Assembly (NCBI RefSeq): GCF_032854445.1
Contig: NC_088297.1
Span: forward strand, 1,102,139-1,166,138
Source: Liolophura sinensis
Lineage: Eukaryota > Mollusca > Polyplacophora > Chitonida > Chitonidae
Direction of reading: 5' to 3'
DNA length: 64,000 nt
Made by a program: the position numbers and the translations under genes. A model generated the notes under the pieces. That model was not told the origin of the DNA and did no database searches. It worked only from the letters and a program-made list of their open reading frames with translations. Below are positions 22,302-35,819 of this stretch, one piece after another. Each line of letters opens with the position of its first letter. Positions within the stretch are counted from its first letter, which is position 1.

Positions 22302-22680
22302 TAAATTTATTTATTTATTTGATTGGCGTTTTACGCATTAAGTGAAGACCTGATGTCAGTAGGTCTATTTCGCTTTGCTACTTTTTCTTGTATTATTTTT
22401 TTATTTATATATCTATTTCTTTACTTATATATTTATTTATTTGATTGGTGTTTTACCCAGTACTCAATAATATTTCACTTATACGACGGCGGCCAGCATT
22501 ATGGTGGGAGGAAACTGGGCACAGCCCGGGAGAAACGTACGACCATCCGCAGGTTGCTGTCAGACCTTACCACGTACGGCTGGAGAGGAAGACAGCATGA
22601 GCTGGACGAACACACAGCGACTGCATTGGTGAGAGGCTTCTGGGTCATTACGCTGCTAACCAACTGAGCCACGGAGGCCT
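22302..22680 (-). repeat. SINE, minus orientation, with an extra tail fragment
   Basis: A detached tail (TTTATTTGATTGGCGTTTTA) at 22310-22338 precedes a near-complete element at about 22425-22680 ending CTGAGCCACGGAGGCCT. Probably two insertions. It lies upstream of the SRCR gene start. Confidence 0.85.
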
Positions 22681-22924
22681 CTCTAAATAAATAGAAGCTG
22701 TGACAAACAACCTTATGGTAAAAGGCTGTTAGTTTTACTTAGAACACATCACACTTATGTTTAATTATAACTATGTGTGAATGATACGAACACGATTTGC
22801 CAAGACCTTGTCAGCAATAAAGCAGAGGTAATTGTGTGTACCAGAAACAAAATGATGCTCAATACAAATTGCGTCGGTATAGTTTCTCGCCCATATTATG
22901 AAAAAGGCAAATTGCCTCTGTTAA

Positions 22925-23020
22925 ATTTATTTATTTATTTGATTGGTGTTTTACGCCCTACCCAAGAATATTTCACTTATACGGCGGCGGCCGGCATTAT
23001 GGTGGGAGAAAACCGCCTCT
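22925..23020 (-). repeat. Truncated SINE, tail half only
   Basis: TTTATTTGATTGGTGTTTTA, ATATTTCACTTATACGGCGG and GGCATTATGGTGGGAG, then the element stops. Confidence 0.82.
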
Positions 23021-24224
23021 GTTAGGAGAAACTGCCCTTTTAGTCACAATCTTGCAGCAAAAACGGATTGTTTATAAGTATGCATAAAATATAAAAGTAA
23101 AACTCCACAGAATAATAATTGATTTATCGGATATAAAACTGTTATATTACTTAACTGCGTTAATCATTAAGAAGCGACAGAGCAGATCCGAATTCAGACC
23201 GATGGACAAACCTTGTGTTCGCAACGATGGTTCCATAGCACGTCTATCCACTCCCGCCGTCTTCAGCTGTGTGCAGAAACTTACCTTAGAACTCCACTTT
23301 TTAAACTTAGCCACAGGCCAATAGATTTCACAAAAGCGGGCGCTGAATGTTTTTTTTTTTTGAATTTTTACCCAGAAATAAAAACACGTGACTTCTTGTG
23401 AATATGATGACTAATCCTTAAAAAAATTACGTGCTTTTATGTCATACCTTGTTAAGTATTTCTCCTTTATTCCATTATATTGTCCCTATAAGATGGTGTA
23501 AGTTATGCTGAAAGGACTTATACAAAAGTGGATTGAGAAATAAGGAGTCCATTCACTCGTTCACGTGATTTGCACGGGTCGTTTAGAATGTACTAAATTC
23601 ACTCCTTTATTTGCAATTGTATTCTTCCGGGTTTTAAGCGGGAATTACCCGTTTGCAGCACTTACATATCAAGTTTCAGATTCATGCTCAGGTGTACAGC
23701 TTTTCAAATAACTTTTCTGGCATGTGTAAATTATTCTTTAACCTACATATTAATTTATATACAAAATATGTATATATGGGGTGAAAAATGATGTCACGCA
23801 AAGGTTTTGAAATCCTTCCAAAATATATACCACAGACCAGCAATCTAATTCATCAAATTGAATATGCTATTCCACGTAAAAAAAAATATCCGAAAACACT
23901 ATGCTCCACTGTAACATTCTAAATTCCAGATATCTCATTCCTATGCACCTCAAGATTAGATCACCCCTAAATCAGTTCAATGCGTTTGTTACAAGGAGGG
24001 CTAAGGTTTCGGAAATGTGTCTGCCGAGGCGGATAAACGTTTCAAAATGATCACATTTAACGTGTACAGAAAAAGACCTTAATTTTCGTTAACTGACAAA
24101 AAGCCGTGTTTCACCGGCTACGTGTGGCCATTCGCCAGCTATCACATTGTCGTCGCTGCTCTGTTCTTTTTTCTCTCTACGCTGTTCGTCTTAACTATAT
24201 CCATAAACCATGGATAAACCGAGG
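23021..24224. other. Intergenic, no gene seen; family R piece at its end
   Basis: Short AT-rich ORFs only. At about 24105-24195 the family R block GTGTTTCACCGGCTACGTGT with CCAGCTATCACATTGTCGTC is present. Confidence 0.45.
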
Positions 24225-24470
24225 TTCTGTCGATAGACTAAGTATCTCCGAATCTGGTCTCCTTGCTTTGCTTTAATGTTAATATTCGGTGCGATGACAG
24301 CACAGCATTTTCAGCAATTCTGGACCAACGACGGCTAATACTGGTAAATTGCATTTAACATCGCTGACAATTGGCAGTTTTTTACCCGTTACGTGTGACA
24401 GTTTGCCACCTATCACGCTTTGGTTTTCTTTTTTCTGTGTGCTGTGCGTCTTAATTATATTACAGTACTA
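24225..24470 (+). repeat. Unnamed dispersed repeat, family R (copy 3)
   Basis: AGCACAGCATTTTCAGCAAT and TCTGGACCAACGACGG are followed by TTACCCGTTACGTGTGACAG and TTTGCCACCTATCACGCTTT, the same block order as at 3440-3785. Confidence 0.5.
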
Positions 24471-24778
24471 AGCCACGAAAAGGGAAGTCATATATGTGTT
24501 ACGAAAACATGGAATATTAAACATCGCGAAAATTAAACATCGCAATTTTGAGGTGAAGTGTGTCATGACATTACGTGGAAAATAAAATTCAATTGCAACT
24601 AAACAAATACATACATGCTGATGTTAGGAAGGATGAAGGCTTTTTACTAATGACATTGTGCATAACTCACCAAAGTAAATAAAGCACCCTTATGTCACTG
24701 TTCCCATTCCAAGTTTTTTTTCACATCCAAAAGAATTTTGATTGGCATTAACGAATATTCTCATCCCAAATACCACGT

Positions 24779-25045
<267 letters not shown>

Positions 25046-26920
25046 TGGCAGCCATAGTGTATAGTACGACATTAGATCACTGTGAGCTGAAGTAGTACAT
25101 ATTTAGTCGGTATATTAGTCCGCAGCCCATTATGCAGCTGCAGTTGTACAGCTCTCTGTGTTCATACACCAACAAAGCTGGATTGCTTAAAGGAGAAGAA
25201 AACTTAAAAGCATGACACCATAGGCTGAAAAGAGCACATTTTTTTTTTCTATCTGGTGGTGCCTGCTGCATAATTTTGCGATTTTTCCTCGACATACACA
25301 TAAAGCTTAAAAAACGGCAAAGCTGGTATAAATCACTGAGTTCATCACGTCCTCCATCTTTAACACCCTGTTTTCAATGCTGGGTGTGTGTTGCATCCCA
25401 GCAGGCTTGTTCGTGTAAACTCTAAACCTACGTCCAATATTCTGGTTTCACGATCGTCAAGCGGAAAATGAACTGTAATGTTCGCTACCTTCTGAGAAGA
25501 AGAGTTCTACCGGAAATGTACGAACTGCACCTAGGCGGTTTCCGACGCCAATTCTCCTCCTAACACAGAAGACTTCAGGGCTAGTTCTTCGGCAAAATGG
25601 AGTCGCCCGCAGTGGATGTTGATGCTTACATTATTTATAATTTATCAACTTGAGGTACATATTAAAATTTTTTTGTGGCATTCACCTGCGAGGAAATGCA
25701 TGCTTTTCGATGGTATTTGATTGATATTTATATTTTCTTCTCCTTTTACATTTTTTTTTCTTTTAAATGCATACGTGCGTATGATGGATATATGCTAATG
25801 GCTCCCTGAATGAACTGATCGTGGCACAAACTAACGAGTCGGTGAAATATATTTTTGAAATGTTTTAATGTGAGGAGGCAAAGACAGGTTATTCTGGTTT
25901 CAGGACAACACCTGATGGTTCTGATTTTTGTCTTTATTATAAAATCTTCAATGACTGACTTGCCCTGCTCTAGCAAATATGACTTTAGCCTGATAATTTT
26001 TTCTTGTATCCCGAGATAAACTTTGTGTGAAATTGCTGAATTTTTTTTGAAAGATTTCAGTTGTGCACTGTCACGCAGACATCGCAAGACGCATTATGCA
26101 TCCCCGGTTTAAGAAAAAAGACCTCTAAATATCGAAGTGGGCTTCACTAAGCAGACCACTTAAAACTATGCATAAATATAATTTCGTTTACTTTTTTAAA
26201 TTTTTGTGAAAAGAGCTAAACGCGCTCAAACATCTGACTGCTAATGTGGGTTTTATGAACCCCACTATCGGAGGATAGGAACTTATCTAGCTCTAGTCTC
26301 TGAACACTGAATACTGGAATAGCCCGTTTTACGCATGAGTAAAAGATTACTGAAATTAAGTTCCCCAAAATTCCTCCCTTGTGGAAACATCAGGAAAAAA
26401 CCGTGATGGGACGTCAGAATACCTAGATACCATCAGTATGGCTCATAAAACCCATCATAGTTTTCCAACATTTGAATGTCTTTCAACACTGCCAACAAAA
26501 ATCTAAAACAAAAAATGAAAGCATTTCAGTTTTCAGTTGTCTCTATGATGAACCTTACTACACATTTTAGCTTTTTTTTGACAATAAAGTCGACCCATTT
26601 TATATAAAATAATCTGATATTATACAGTCGTGGCAAGTAAAAAAAAGTATTTAGTCTAGACGATATCTTATTATATATCTTAGTTTTGCATTGTGCATTG
26701 CAAACTCGATCGAAACTGAAAACATAAAATAAATGATATAGGTAAATATGTTGTAGATATAGAACACCCGAAGGTCAAGAAAAAAATCGCTATGGTGTAG
26801 TAGTAAAATGAAAATGGGAAATAAATGAAAACTCATTGCCGTATGTGGAAAAGGACATTTCTGTAATAAACAAAACACTGTAGTGATTAGCAAAACAATT
26901 TGTTATCAAACAGAACAGTT
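25046..26920. other. Intergenic, no gene seen
   Basis: The longest ORF, about 110 codons on the minus strand at 25746-26087, has no recognisable motif or convincing splice sites. AT-rich. Confidence 0.4.
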
Positions 26921-26924
26921 TCTT

Positions 26925-27005
26925 TGATGACCAAGACACTTGTATTCAGCAAGACAATTTTGTGATAAGCAAGACAATTTTGTGATAAGCAAGACAATTT
27001 TATTT
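26925..27005. repeat. Short tandem repeat, 20-bp unit
   Basis: Three to four units of GATAAGCAAGACAATTTTGT with diverged units before. Confidence 0.8.
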
Positions 27006-27519
27006 TATATACACAAACGACCGAGACCAGCCTTGTGAAGAGAGTAATGCGGGTCAAATAGCAGTATAAAAATTACCAAAGCCATTTTCAATAAAAGACC
27101 CGCTTGTTCAAAAGTGTGTTAGCCACAAAACCGGTGGTCAGTCACTTAACAGTGGGTGAACTCTTACCTAGGGGTAATTTTACTTTGTTCAAAGCGGTGT
27201 TAAATTTAAACCATGGTTTAACACATCGATGAAGATGGATTTAAATATGACTTAGGTTTCTCTTATTTTACATTATTCGGAACTTTTTTCATACCTAACA
27301 AATGCAAACCAAATTACTTTTTCTGCATATAAATGTCACTATATGTTTGCTAGATAAATCAGTTTCATTACACCCACATGTTCTATTTTATCGACATATA
27401 ATGTTTGCTATATACATGGACATAAGGTTTACCGTAAAAAGAACATCAAAGAAACAGCCCCTGCCCTGGTAATGCCGTTCAGCAATTGTTGAGGGTTTCA
27501 TATTTCAGTAAGAGCCTTT

Positions 27520-28215
27520 TGTTCAGGTGTTAGGCGTTAGGCGTCCGAAGCTGAACGCACCAACTTGTGGCTGAACACAGACTAGACGTCTGCGGCTGAA
27601 CACATCAACTTGTGGCTGACACAGACTAGACGCCCGCGGCTGAACACGCCAACTTGTGGCTGAACATACAAACTTATGGCTCAACACAGAATATACGCCC
27701 ACGGCTGAACACGATATCATGTAGCTGAACACAGATTGGACGCCCGCGACTAAACATACCATCTTGTGGCTGACACAGGCTAGACGCCTGCGGCTGAAAA
27801 CACCAACTTGTGGCTCAACAGACAAACTTGTGGCTTAACACAGACTAGACGCCCGCGACTAAACATACCAACTTGTGGCTGACACAGACTAGATACCCGC
27901 GGATAAACCCACCAACTTGTGGATGACACAGGCTAGACGCCTGCGACTGAACACGCCAACTTGTGGCTCAACAGATAAACTTGTGGCTCACCACAGACTA
28001 GACGCCCGCGGCTGAACACGATATCATGTGTCTCAACACAGACTAGACGCCCGCGGCTGAACACGATATCATTTGGCTCAACACAGACTAGACGTCTGCG
28101 GCTGAAAACAGCAGCTGACTGGTCAAACGCTATACGCCTGTGGCTGAACACACAAGCTGGCTGGTCAAAGGCTAGAAGTCAAGGGCTCAACACACCGTCT
28201 GTCTGATCAAAGGTT
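27520..28215. repeat. Minisatellite, about 45-bp unit
   Basis: About sixteen units combining GACGCCCGCGGCTGAACAC with CAACTTGTGGCTGAACACAG, some only half length. Minus-strand ORFs here are repeat artefacts. Confidence 0.9.
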
Positions 28216-29212
28216 AGCCATATGATGTTCACACCAGGGAGAAGATATTTAGATTGCTTTTGTATTTTGTAGCCAGTTTATCAATGATACCTGTAGACTG
28301 GTACATGTGGTGTTTGTATATTGTTATTTTATAACTCAACTACAGTATATGTCCAGGACGGCATTGATAAAATAGGTCAAAGTGATATCAAATGTACGTT
28401 CAATAAATACCTGAAATTAAAGGGATTTTCCGCCTCTCCTAATTCGCTCTGAAATTATATCAAACTCTGAAGGTATATAACAAGAACGTTTTCAGTCTGG
28501 GTAAATAAATCGTGTATGTAGACTCATGCAAGCTACAAGAATGGCATATGAAAGAAGTCGTGTCGACAATCTTCACAGGAATACGTAATAACATATATTA
28601 ATGGCGGTGAAAGGTTCTGTGGTGTCAAACAGGGTTTCACACTCGGTTAGAGCCTGTTCTAAAAAAAACATCAACACACGGACTTATTCAACACTGTATT
28701 GCCTCTATTGAAATTATATGCCTGTATTTATACTGAAAAAAAAGATATTCGAGAAATGCAATTGTGCAATGCAGGTCATGTTTGTACCTGAACGCGACTT
28801 AGTTGTCAAAGTGCAAACCAACCCCAGTTTTTTTCCGTAAGTTACAAGGCAGTCATCCGTTAACACAAACAACGAGTCAATGCAATCTACACTGAATCCA
28901 CACGCAGCATTGCTCTCATTGAGACGCGTGCTGTATGTGCTGATACAACTGATCTATTTGCTCTCCTAGTTTTTCAGGGAATCCCCCTATTTTCCCTCTC
29001 TGTTCGGTTGGACGGACAAAGCGTTCTTCCCATGAGGACAGCGCAATTATCTATTCTATATTTAAAGTAAACAGCAAATATTAGAATTTCGGAGCACAGT
29101 TTGGTATTGTTAAAAGCTGCAGGTATACAAGCAATTGAAGATCGTAAACTGCGATATGACAGAAGTGAAGGCGATTAAATCATCACCTGTACATTTTGCC
29201 TTTATACAGTTA
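28216..29212. other. Intergenic, nothing recognised
   Basis: Unique-looking sequence with no ORF of note and no repeat shared with the rest of the window. Confidence 0.4.
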
Positions 29213-29485
29213 TTTTATTTATTTCATTTTTTTTGATTGATGTTTTACGCCGTACTCAAGAATATTTCTCTTATACCACGGCGGCCAGCATTATGGTAAG
29301 TGGAAACCGGGCAGAGCCCGGGGGAAACCCACGACCATCCGCAGGTTGCTGCAAGACCTTCCCACGTACGGCTGGAGAGGAAGCCAGCATGAGCTGGACT
29401 TGAACTCACAGCGACCGCATTGGTGAGAGACTCCTCGGTCACTACGCTGCGCTAGCGCGCTTACCAACTGAGCCACAGAGGCCCC
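29213..29485 (-). repeat. tRNA-headed SINE, full length reference copy
   Basis: About 270 bases read from the tail TTTATTTCATTTTTTTTGAT through CGGCGGCCAGCATTATGG, CCGGGCAGAGCCCGGGGG and TGAACTCACAGCGACCGCAT to CAACTGAGCCACAGAGGCCC. The head resembles a tRNA with A and B boxes. This is the clearest copy for defining the family. An uncertain match from memory is the V-SINE or RUDI-like molluscan group. Confidence 0.9.
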
Positions 29486-29496
29486 TTATTCATTTG

Positions 29497-29710
29497 ACTT
29501 TTTTTGCTTAATTCGTGTTTCGCGCTGCACTAAAGAAAATTTTCAGTTATACAACTGTGTTCAGTGTTATCATCGGACAAATTCGAGCAGAGCTCAGGCG
29601 GAACCCACGACCATCCGCAGGTTGCTGGAGGCCTTCCGACGTACGGCCAGAGAGGAAGCCATCGTTAACATAAACTCACAGCAACCCCTTCGTTAGCACG
29701 TTAACCATGC
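29497..29710 (-). repeat. Old SINE copy beside the full-length one
   Basis: The same layout, strongly diverged: GCTTAATTCGTGTTTCGCGC, then ACGACCATCCGCAGGTTGCT and GTACGGCCAGAGAGGAAGCC. Confidence 0.78.
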
Positions 29711-29729
29711 TCTGTGCCTCATATATAAG

Positions 29730-30615
29730 TCACCCTTGTACAGTAGTCCCCTTCGTACAGTAGTCAACCTCGTACAGTAGTCTCCCCTGCACAGTACTCT
29801 CCCTCGTACAGTACTTCCCCTTGTACAGTACTCCCCCTTGTACAATAGCCCCCCTTGTACACTAGCCTCCCTTGTACAGTACTTCCCCTTGTACAGTAGT
29901 CCCCCTTGTACGGTAGTTCCACTTGTACACTAGTCCCCCTTGTACAGTAGTCCCCCTTGTACAGTACTTTGCCTTGTACAGTAGTCCCCCTTGTACAGTA
30001 GTCCCCCTTGTACAGTAGCCCCCCTTGTACAGTAGTCCCCCTTGTACTGTACTCCCCCTTGTACAGTAGCCCCTCTTGTACAGTAGTCCCCCTTGTACAG
30101 TAGTCCCTCTTGTACAGTACTCCACCTTGTAGAGTAGTCCGCCTTGTACAGTACTCCCCCTTGTACAGTAGCCCCTCTTGTACAGTAGTTCCCCTTGTAC
30201 AGTAGCCCCCCTTGTACAGTACTCCACCTTGTAGAGTAGTCCGCTTTGTACAGTAGTCCCCCTTGTACAGTAGCCCCTCTTGTACAGTACTCCCCCTTGT
30301 ACAGTAGTACCCTTTGTACAGTACCACCCCACTTTAGAGTAGTCCCCCTTGTACAGTACTCCCCCTTGTACAGTACTCCCCCTTGTAGAGTAGTCCACCT
30401 TGTACAGTAGTCCCCCTTGTACAGTAGCCCCTCTTGTACAGTAGTCCCCCTTGTACAGTACTCCCCCTTGTAGAGTAGTCCGCCCTGTACAGTACTCCCG
30501 CTTGTATAGAAGTCCCCCTTGTACAGTAGTCCCCCTTGTACAGTACTCCCCTTTGTATAGTAGTCCCCCTTGTACAGTAGTCCCTCTTGTACAGTAGTCC
30601 CTCTTGTACAGTATT
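29730..30615. repeat. Minisatellite, 17-bp unit, about 50 copies
   Basis: The unit is CCCCCTTGTACAGTAGT with point variants. Seventeen bases per unit means three units make 51 bases, so a stop-free frame repeats and yields ORFs of about 180 codons on the minus strand. These are artefacts. Confidence 0.97.
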
Positions 30616-31039
30616 TGCTATCTCAGCGTTGTGTAATGCGTTTAGCTCTGGATCCGTCTGCTTACTGCAGGGCTAACTCTCACCTAAGTATATAGCTAAT
30701 AGATAGTTGTTTGTTTCATCTCATAGATTTCTTATACCGTGGTAAAATGTCCTGAGTAATCTCACATATATAAGACATAGACTTGCCTTGGCTAACCCGG
30801 GACTGATGCAACGCAGATTTTTTAAGTCAGTGACTTTGATTGGTAAATTTTAAAGCCTGTGGCAGTCAAATGTTAAGGGCTAGTGACAATCATAGTGACA
30901 ATCATGGTAACAGTCAGTGATATCAATCAAATCAAATATATCTATGCAACATTTCCGTGTGCAGTTAAAGAGTTCGATGTAGTTGAAGAATAAAGCCGAA
31001 ATATCGACTCAAACCTAAATGTTATCAGTATTTTTCGAC

Positions 31040-32345
31040 TGCCCATACCTCGTTAGTCAATCCTGGATATCCATACCTCGTCACCCATCTCACTCCCGGG
31101 GTGTCCGTACCTCCTCAGTCATTCCCGGGTATCGATACCTCGTCAGTGAATCCCGGGTGTCCATACCTTGTCAGTCATTACGGGGTATCCATACCTCGTC
31201 ACTCATCTCAATCCCGGGGTGTTCGTACCTCCTCAGTCATTCCCGAGTATCCATACCTCGTCAGTCAATCCCGGGGTGTCCGTACCTCCTCAGTCATTCC
31301 CGGGTATCCATACCTCCTCAGTCATTCCGTGGTGTTCATATTTCGTCAGTCATTCCCAGGTGTCCATACCTTGTCAGTCATTCCCGGGTGTCCATCAGTC
31401 ATTCGAAGGTGTCCATACCTCGTCAGTCATTCCCAGGTGTCCATACCTCGTCAGTTATTCCCAGGTGCCCATACCTCGTCAGTCATTCCCAGGTGTCCAT
31501 ACCTCCTCAGTCATTCCGTGGTGTTCATATTTCGTCAGTCATTCCCGGGTGTCCATACCTCGTCAGTCATTCCCGGGTATCCATACCTCGTCAGCCATTC
31601 CCAGGTGTCCATAACTCGTCAGTCATTCCCAGGTGTCCATACCTCGTCAGTCATTAACAGGTGTCCATACCTCCTCAGTCATTTCGTGGTGTTCATATTT
31701 CGTCAGTCATTCCCGGGTGTCCATACCTCGTCAGTCATTCCCGGGTATCCATAACTCGTCAGTCATTCCCAGGTGTCCATACCTCGTCAGTCATTCCGGG
31801 GTATCCATACCTCGTCACTTATCTCAATCCCGGGGTGTCCGTACCTCCTCAGTCATTCCCGGGTATCCATACCTCCTCAGTCTTTCCGTGGTGTCCATAA
31901 CTCGTCAGTCATTCCCAGGTGTCCATACCTCGTGGGTCATTCCCAGGCGTCCATACCTCGTCAGTCATTCCAAGATGCCAATACCTCCTCAGTCATTCCG
32001 TGGTGTCCATACCTCGTCAGTCCTTCCCAGGTGTCCATACCTCGTCAGTCATTCCCAGGTGTCCATAACTCGTCAGTCATTCCCAGGTGTCCATACCTCG
32101 TCAGTCATTCCCAGGTTTCCATACCTCGTCAGTCATTCCAAGGTTTCCATACCTCGTTAGTCATTTCCGGGTGTCCATACCTCGTCAGTCATTAACAGGT
32201 GTCCATACCGCCTCAGTCATTCCCAGGTGTCCATACCTCCTCAGTCATTCCCAGGTGTCCATACCTCCTCAGTCATTCCTTGGTGTTCATATTTCGTCAG
32301 TAATTCCCAGGTATCCATACCTCTTCATGCGGGTGTCCACTTCGC
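31040..32345. repeat. Minisatellite, 28-bp unit, about 45 copies
   Basis: The unit is CCTCGTCAGTCATTCCCAGG then TGTCCATA. Variant types (CCTCCTCAG; TTCCGTGGTGTTCATATTTCG) recur in fixed order, so higher-order amplification occurred. All six plus-strand ORFs over it are artefacts. Confidence 0.97.
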
Positions 32346-32639
32346 GTCAATCATTTCCTGTGTTCATGCGATGTAAATCTGTGGCCAAAAATGTGCATAA
32401 AACGCCATTAAACCAGGATAAACAACAGTCACACACTCATAAAACACGCACATGCAGGTGACGTGGAAGTACATGTATATAGGCATGGTATTTAGCCACT
32501 GATTCTCATGATCATTTGCCTAACTCAAGGAACCCTTTGGTTGGGAAGCAAAATATGTTTCTTTTAAACAAGACGTACATTTTTAGAGGTAACATTAATA
32601 GTGAAAAAAACCTACCATTCTCAGCTTAACGTCCTCAAT

Positions 32640-32884
32640 AACTGCGCAGCGTAATGACTCAGGAGCCTCTCACCAATGCGGTTGCTGTGAGTTCGAGTCC
32701 AGCTCATGCTGTCTTCCTTCCCGGCCGTAAGTGGGAACGTTTGCGAGCAACCTGCGTATGGTCGTGGGTTTCCGCCGGGCTGTGGTCGGTTTCCTCCCAC
32801 CATACTGCTGGCCGCCGTCGTATAAGTAAATTATTCTTGAGTACGGCGTAAAACACCAATCAAATAAATAAATTAATAAAATAA
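32640..32884 (+). repeat. tRNA-headed SINE, plus orientation
   Basis: GCGCAGCGTAATGACTCAGG, GTTCGAGTCCAGCTCATGCT, the GTCGTGGGTTTCCGCCGGGC body and the tail ACCAATCAAATAAATAAATT. The first part of the head is missing. Confidence 0.88.
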
Positions 32885-33069
32885 ATCAATAATTGTGAAA
32901 AAATCTCCCGTGCCACTATACACACGGTTCCGCTGTCCCTGACGCATTACTGGCTGGCTTTGTCCTGTTCGTTCTTTCTCTTTTCCAATATTTACATGGC
33001 GTCTCGATCAGGTGTTTTCGATCGTCTTTTCCGTTGTTTATACATAGTCCTTATCACATAGATTTCCTG

Positions 33070-33225
33070 CTGACTTCCTCACAGGCCATATGTAGGAATG
33101 TCTGTCAGCAGCCTGGGTATGGTCGTGGGTTTGCCCCGGCTTCTGCCCGGTTTCCTCCCATCATAATAATGGCCGCCGTCGTATAATTGAAATAAGTGAA
33201 TTTCATAAATAAATGAATATGACAT
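33070..33225 (+). repeat. SINE fragment, plus orientation
   Basis: GACTTCCTCACAGGCCATAT, TGGTCGTGGGTTTGCCCCGG and GGCCGCCGTCGTATAATTGA; no head. Confidence 0.78.
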
Positions 33226-33993
33226 AAATGATTGAATAACACTATAAAATATGGTAACACTTCAGACAATCATTAATGCGAAAGACAACAATAAGGACAC
33301 CATTCATATAAATATATTTTTCACATTCTTGAACACTTTTGGACGGCCAATTTAAAAAAAAAATATTTGGAGTATAAATACCAGCATCCAAGCAGTATAA
33401 AAAGGAATACAACGTTAAAAATGGGATTTAAATATACGATAAATATAAGAGAGTTATGTTAATTACTGTTCATGTGCACTGGTTATCTTATGATGTAATT
33501 ATTATGAATTTCTAGGACTGAAAAATGTCATTAAATTGAAGTAAATTGTATTGGTAATACAATTACGATTTAAGACAGATTGTAAGAAAACAAAACGTTT
33601 GATCTAAATTTTGCATCGCTTGACAAAGAGACTGGATGTTACACTAAAATACACAATATAACATTTGCAATCAAAACAAAGTTTTTGATATTATAATTGA
33701 TAACATCGCCACGGATAAAAACTATACCAGATATGTAACCCACAATGTAACCTATATGTAACCCTTCTAACATTTTCATCTTTTAAACCATACCGGGGAT
33801 AAAAATCGAAGACTGTGACTTTCGCAATTCCGGTTGTTAAGTAGACTAGCTTAAAAAACTACATCGATTAAAAGAACTCACCAAATAGGTTGTCACGTGT
33901 ACGGGAGGTGGTATATTCAGGGTCAATCTTGGGTCGAGTCACATCTTACAAGACCTTAAAATAGGAACGGCTCTACACCCGGTCCTGGGTAAC

Positions 33994-33995
<2 letters not shown>

Positions 33996-34044
<49 letters not shown>

Positions 34045-34045
34045 A

Positions 34046-34120
<75 letters not shown>
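33996..34120. repeat. (GT)n followed by (AT)n microsatellite
   Basis: About 46 bases of GT, then about 70 bases of AT, separated by CATGTC. ORFs here are artefacts. Confidence 0.97.
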
Positions 34121-34122
<2 letters not shown>

Positions 34123-34540
34123 GAGAAGTCATTGTCATTGTCTTTGCGTATACCCTCAAAGACGCTCGGTGTCCGGAACTGTAGGACCAATTTCCAAAAG
34201 TAAAAACAAATAAACGGTGATTGTCATAACTCACGTGGCTCCTTTAACAACGGTATAAATACAATACCATTACACTAATACTCGGTGTCAACTGAAAACT
34301 AATCGCTGACTGTATATTATGTGCAATGTGTAAGTACACTGGTAAACTGCATAAAGCCGTAGTCTAAATATGCTGCAAATCTCTAAGCTAAGACTATGTA
34401 TTTTTTTTTCATAAGTAGGTAAATTTCATACGGATCCCTTCTCTCGGTGGTCATGTTTGGTATTACATTTTAGAAGGTAACATCCAGTGTGTTTTTTTCC
34501 CTGTATCTCCTAAGTGGCACCTTCTGTAACCTGAGTCAGC

Positions 34541-34590
34541 TTTTATTTATTTATGTACTTGATTGGTGTCTTATACCGTAGTCAAGGACA
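34541..34590 (-). repeat. SINE tail fragment
   Basis: TTTATTTATTTATGTACTTG, then ATTGGTGTCTTATACCGTAG, about 50 bases only. Confidence 0.65.
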
Positions 34591-34869
34591 AAATTAATTT
34601 TCATCTAGGTAAAAATAGTAATTCGCTTAAACTATACACAGTTCTTCTGTTACGTATTTTAACTGATGATTTTTCAAAATTCTGTATTTTTGTTGGATTT
34701 TGACTGTTTCATGTTGAAAATATGGTGTTTCTAGGTTCGCAGATGTTCTTGTCACGACACGACTGAATTGTTGCCCACGTGCCTTAAGTCATTCCCTCAC
34801 TCAGTCAGTCATGCATTAAGACTCTTTACAAGAACATGTATACAGAGCAAAGCTATTATTATTTGTTTT

Positions 34870-35038
34870 CCTGATGCTTGCTTCCTCTGTGGTCGTACAT
34901 GGGAAGGTCAGGCAGCCAATGTATGTGAGTTTCGCCCCGGGCTCTGCACGGTTTCCTCCCGCCATAGTGCTGCTCGCCGTCGTATAAGTAAAATATTCTG
35001 AAGGACGGCGTAAAAGGCCAATCAAATAGATAAATAAA
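34870..35038 (+). repeat. SINE fragment, plus orientation
   Basis: TGCTTGCTTCCTCTGTGGTC, CGCCCCGGGCTCTGCACGGT and tail GCCAATCAAATAGATAAATA. It lacks the head. Confidence 0.8.
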
Positions 35039-35819
35039 GCAAATACTAACAATTAATAACAATCTATATTCAAAGTGCAGATGATTTGTGATATACCTGT
35101 ATAAATTAAATTGCTTCACCTGAGGTTAGGGTCTGTATAAACAGGGGTCACTTGATTTCTGATATTATATGAAACTTTGACATAAAAGCGTAACCGAGAT
35201 GCCGTATGTACCCACACTTGCCTTACAGCAGGGAATGTGTGTAATACCACTGTGGACCTTACTGTGTGTAAATATAAAGTGTTGCGGACTTCACATATGC
35301 GCTATAGTAGACACACGGAAATTTTGCATACATATACATTTTCGGAGAACGTTGGAGAATAATTCTACTCCCTAGTAACTGTATTCCTTTAAAAGTATAT
35401 ATAGTTTTAAAACTTCTTGCACATTAAGCTAGTTTTAATTTAAATGGAACTGGTCATTGGGAATTTGAAGTTGAATATTCTTTACAGATTGACGATTAAC
35501 ATTAATTAATGTGCTTTTTCAAAATCTTAAACATGAACCATCTAAAATTTTCTAATTTTCATCTTTGTCATCTTCTCTTTACTTTACAAAAAAGTTCTAA
35601 TTTATGAGTCATAAAAGAACTGTATAGGAAATCGTTCCTTGTCACCCTATAAGGTCTGATTGAACTTGGCCAGCTAAAAATCTTCGTTAATAACCAATGT
35701 TTCTTTTAATGTCAAATTTATCTAAGTACATGTCTTTTATGGGACCTTCATCGGGGCATTTTAAAGTTCAGCCCTCCCATTTTAAGTGGAGAAATAATTA
35801 TAACCAACTCTGCACGTTT
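35039..35819. other. Intergenic, no gene seen
   Basis: AT-rich, no ORF of note. It lies just beyond the broken fucosyltransferase fragment. Confidence 0.4.

Noticed and set aside
29764-30398. Two ORFs of 178-187 codons rich in YKG, CTR and TVQ on the minus strand
   Set aside because: They are translations of a 17-bp minisatellite; open frames follow from the unit having no stop in some registers.
29730-32345. Regular repeats considered as a CRISPR array
   Set aside because: Units are contiguous without unique spacers, and the DNA is eukaryotic.
31019-32461. Several overlapping plus-strand ORFs of up to 217 codons with VSIPRQSFPG-like repeats
   Set aside because: All are readings of a 28-bp minisatellite in different frames; there is no start context, splice signal or domain.
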